Shown: positions 62,755 to 64,000 of the stretch, piece by piece
Numbering within the stretch: the stretch's first letter is position 1
Layout of the letters: each line of letters opens with the position of its first letter
Assembly (NCBI RefSeq): GCF_907163085.1
Contig: NZ_CAJQTX010000009.1
Location: 62,001-126,000, forward strand
Reading direction: 5' to 3'
DNA: 64,000 nucleotides
From: Candidatus Accumulibacter sp. ACC003
GTDB lineage: Bacteria; Pseudomonadota; Gammaproteobacteria; Burkholderiales; Rhodocyclaceae
Program-made: the position numbers and the translations under genes
The notes under the pieces: generated by a model
Told to the model about the DNA's origin: nothing
The model's database searches: none
Seen by the model: the letters and a program-made list of their open reading frames with translations, nothing else

Positions 62755-64000
62755 ATGCAATGCACAGTCGAGCAGCAGGCACGGCCGCCGAGTAGCGGGG
62801 CCTGTCAACGCTGGGTCGGCGGCCGCCCGGCGGCGACGATCGCCCTGACGCTGGCACTCGTCGTTCTCGTCGCCGCGCTCGACTACGCGACCGGCTACGA
62901 GTTGCGCCTGGCCATTCTCTACCTGATCCCGATCGCTTTCGCCACATGGGCCGGCGGCACCCGTGCGGGAGTCGTCATCGTCGCCGTGTCAACGCTGTCG
63001 TGGCTGGCGAGCTTTCGCTCAATGAACCCTTATTCCGGCGTCGTCTTCTTCTACTGGGAAGGCGTGGTAATGGTCGCCATGTACCTCACTGTGGTCGTAT
63101 TGCTGGCGCGCTTGCGCGTCGCGCTGAGCGAAGCGGACGCGCGCTTCTTCCGGGTCCTGGAGGAGTTACATGCCGCGGTCTACGTCGCGGACGAGGACAG
63201 CGGCGCAGTTCTCTACGCCAACCGTGGCCTCTTGCGCCTACTCGACGGCGAGCCGCAGGCACTCGGCGGCAAAGCGCTGGACGAGCGCTTTGGCTGCCGT
63301 GACAGCCGCACCGGCGCATCGCACGGCGCGCGTAGCGAAGCGGCAGGGACCGCCTTCGTCGCGGCTGAAGTGCGCGACCAGAGCAACGGCCACTGGTATC
63401 TGGTGCAGGCTGGGCCGATTCCGTGGAATGGCGGTCAACGCGTCAGCCTGAAGGTGATCACCGACATTTCCGAACAAAAAAACGCCCAGACCTTGAAGCG
63501 TCAGCATCAGGAAATGCTCCACCAGACCACCTATCTGGCGGCGCTTGGCGAAATCGCCACATCGCTGGCGCACGAAGTCAATCAGCCGCTGACGGCCATC
63601 GCCAGCTACAAGGACGCCTGTCTCCGAATGCTGGCGGCGACCGATGTTGACCGCAAGCAACTGGTCGCCGCGATGAAACGCTGTCGCGAGCAGGCGCTGC
63701 GGGCAGGGCGCATCATCGGCCGAGTACGCGACTTCGTGCGCAGCCGGCGCCCGCATCCGAGCCAATGCGATATCAATGCACTCCTCCGGGAAGCCCTGGA
63801 ACTCATGGAAACACAACTGGAGGACAGCGCGGTGACCGTCGAGCTATCCTTGTCCGACGCGCTGCCGATCAACCATGCCGATCGAACTCTCCTCGTCCAG
63901 GTGATCGTCAATCTGATCCAGAATGGCATCGACGCCATGGCGACGTCGCCGCCGTCGCGCCGCAAGCTATCGGTGTCAACCGCCACGGCCGCCGACGGAA
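62755..64000 (+). CDS. PAS-domain sensor histidine kinase (3' end outside the window)
   Basis: At least 415 aa, open to the window end; ATG after GAAGGGG. Three or four N-terminal membrane helices (about 27-120) precede a PAS-like domain (about 128-242) and a HisKA domain with the H-box LGEIATSLAHEVNQPLTAI (His about 273). The start of the ATPase domain carries the N-box VIVNLIQNGIDAM. This H-box type is seen in FixL/DctS/TtrS-like kinases. A response regulator probably follows beyond the window. It is divergent from the decarboxylase operon. Confidence 0.88.
   Translation, partial: MQCTVEQQARPPSSGACQRWVGGRPAATIALTLALVVLVAALDYATGYELRLAILYLIPIAFATWAGGTRAGVVIVAVSTLSWLASFRSMNPYSGVVFFYWEGVVMVAMYLTVVVLLARLRVALSEADARFFRVLEELHAAVYVADEDSGAVLYANRGLLRLLDGEPQALGGKALDERFGCRDSRTGASHGARSEAAGTAFVAAEVRDQSNGHWYLVQAGPIPWNGGQRVSLKVITDISEQKNAQTLKRQHQEMLHQTTYLAALGEIATSLAHEVNQPLTAIASYKDACLRMLAATDVDRKQLVAAMKRCREQALRAGRIIGRVRDFVRSRRPHPSQCDINALLREALELMETQLEDSAVTVELSLSDALPINHADRTLLVQVIVNLIQNGIDAMATSPPSRRKLSVSTATAADG

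Overview
The window is a high-GC chromosomal segment from a Gram-negative betaproteobacterium. Polyphosphate genes (ppk1 divergent from a ppx/GppA-type exopolyphosphatase, plus a CYTH-CHAD protein), Neisseria/Rhodocyclales-style OmpA proteins, RelA, UbiG and an Mla-type lipid ABC system together suggest a Rhodocyclales member, most like 'Candidatus Accumulibacter'. This placement is inference from gene content; no search was run.

Layout. 1-6450 (minus strand): small Gly/Tyr-rich secreted protein, trmO, cbiX, gph, ubiG, ompA copy 1, mtaD-like deaminase, ompA copy 2. 6801-18101: Sir2 deacylase, mfd-aroG (4-nt overlap), CYTH-CHAD (minus), methyltransferase, EcsC-family protein, a diguanylate cyclase with an altered GG(D)EF motif, enoyl-CoA hydratase (minus). 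18321-27923: Mla-type operon (permease, ATPase, MCE protein, lipoprotein), ppx, divergent ppk1 and convergent relA. 27990-34291: EamA transporter-mtfA, pirin, and a large GH18-CE4-GT2 fusion protein. 34599-44868: a PepSY/COG4705/response regulator/histidine kinase/ArnT-like/beta-propeller/LtaS-type sulfatase run, converging on ArnA-like dehydrogenase and ArnC-like transferase genes; this looks like an envelope (lipid A) modification locus.

45146-53239 is the accessory part. An IS4-family element (45366-46859; 22-bp ends, 9-bp target duplication) has split a calcineurin-like metallophosphatase gene, and a decayed second copy of that phosphatase lies about 3 kb away. Two GT39-type glycosyltransferases and a PF04185-type phosphatase complete the patch. 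53654-60779 holds lipid and acyl-CoA genes (fadH-like reductase with a TetR regulator, a CaiB CoA-transferase with an acyl-CoA dehydrogenase), a GNAT acetyltransferase, a palindromic repeat and an EF-hand protein. 61029-62478 is a Na+-decarboxylase beta-subunit operon containing a 31-codon membrane-peptide ORF. It is divergent from a PAS sensor kinase (cut by the window end) across a perfect 13+13 bp palindrome.

No rRNA, tRNA or CRISPR array was recognised. Apart from the metallophosphatase locus, nearly all genes look intact.
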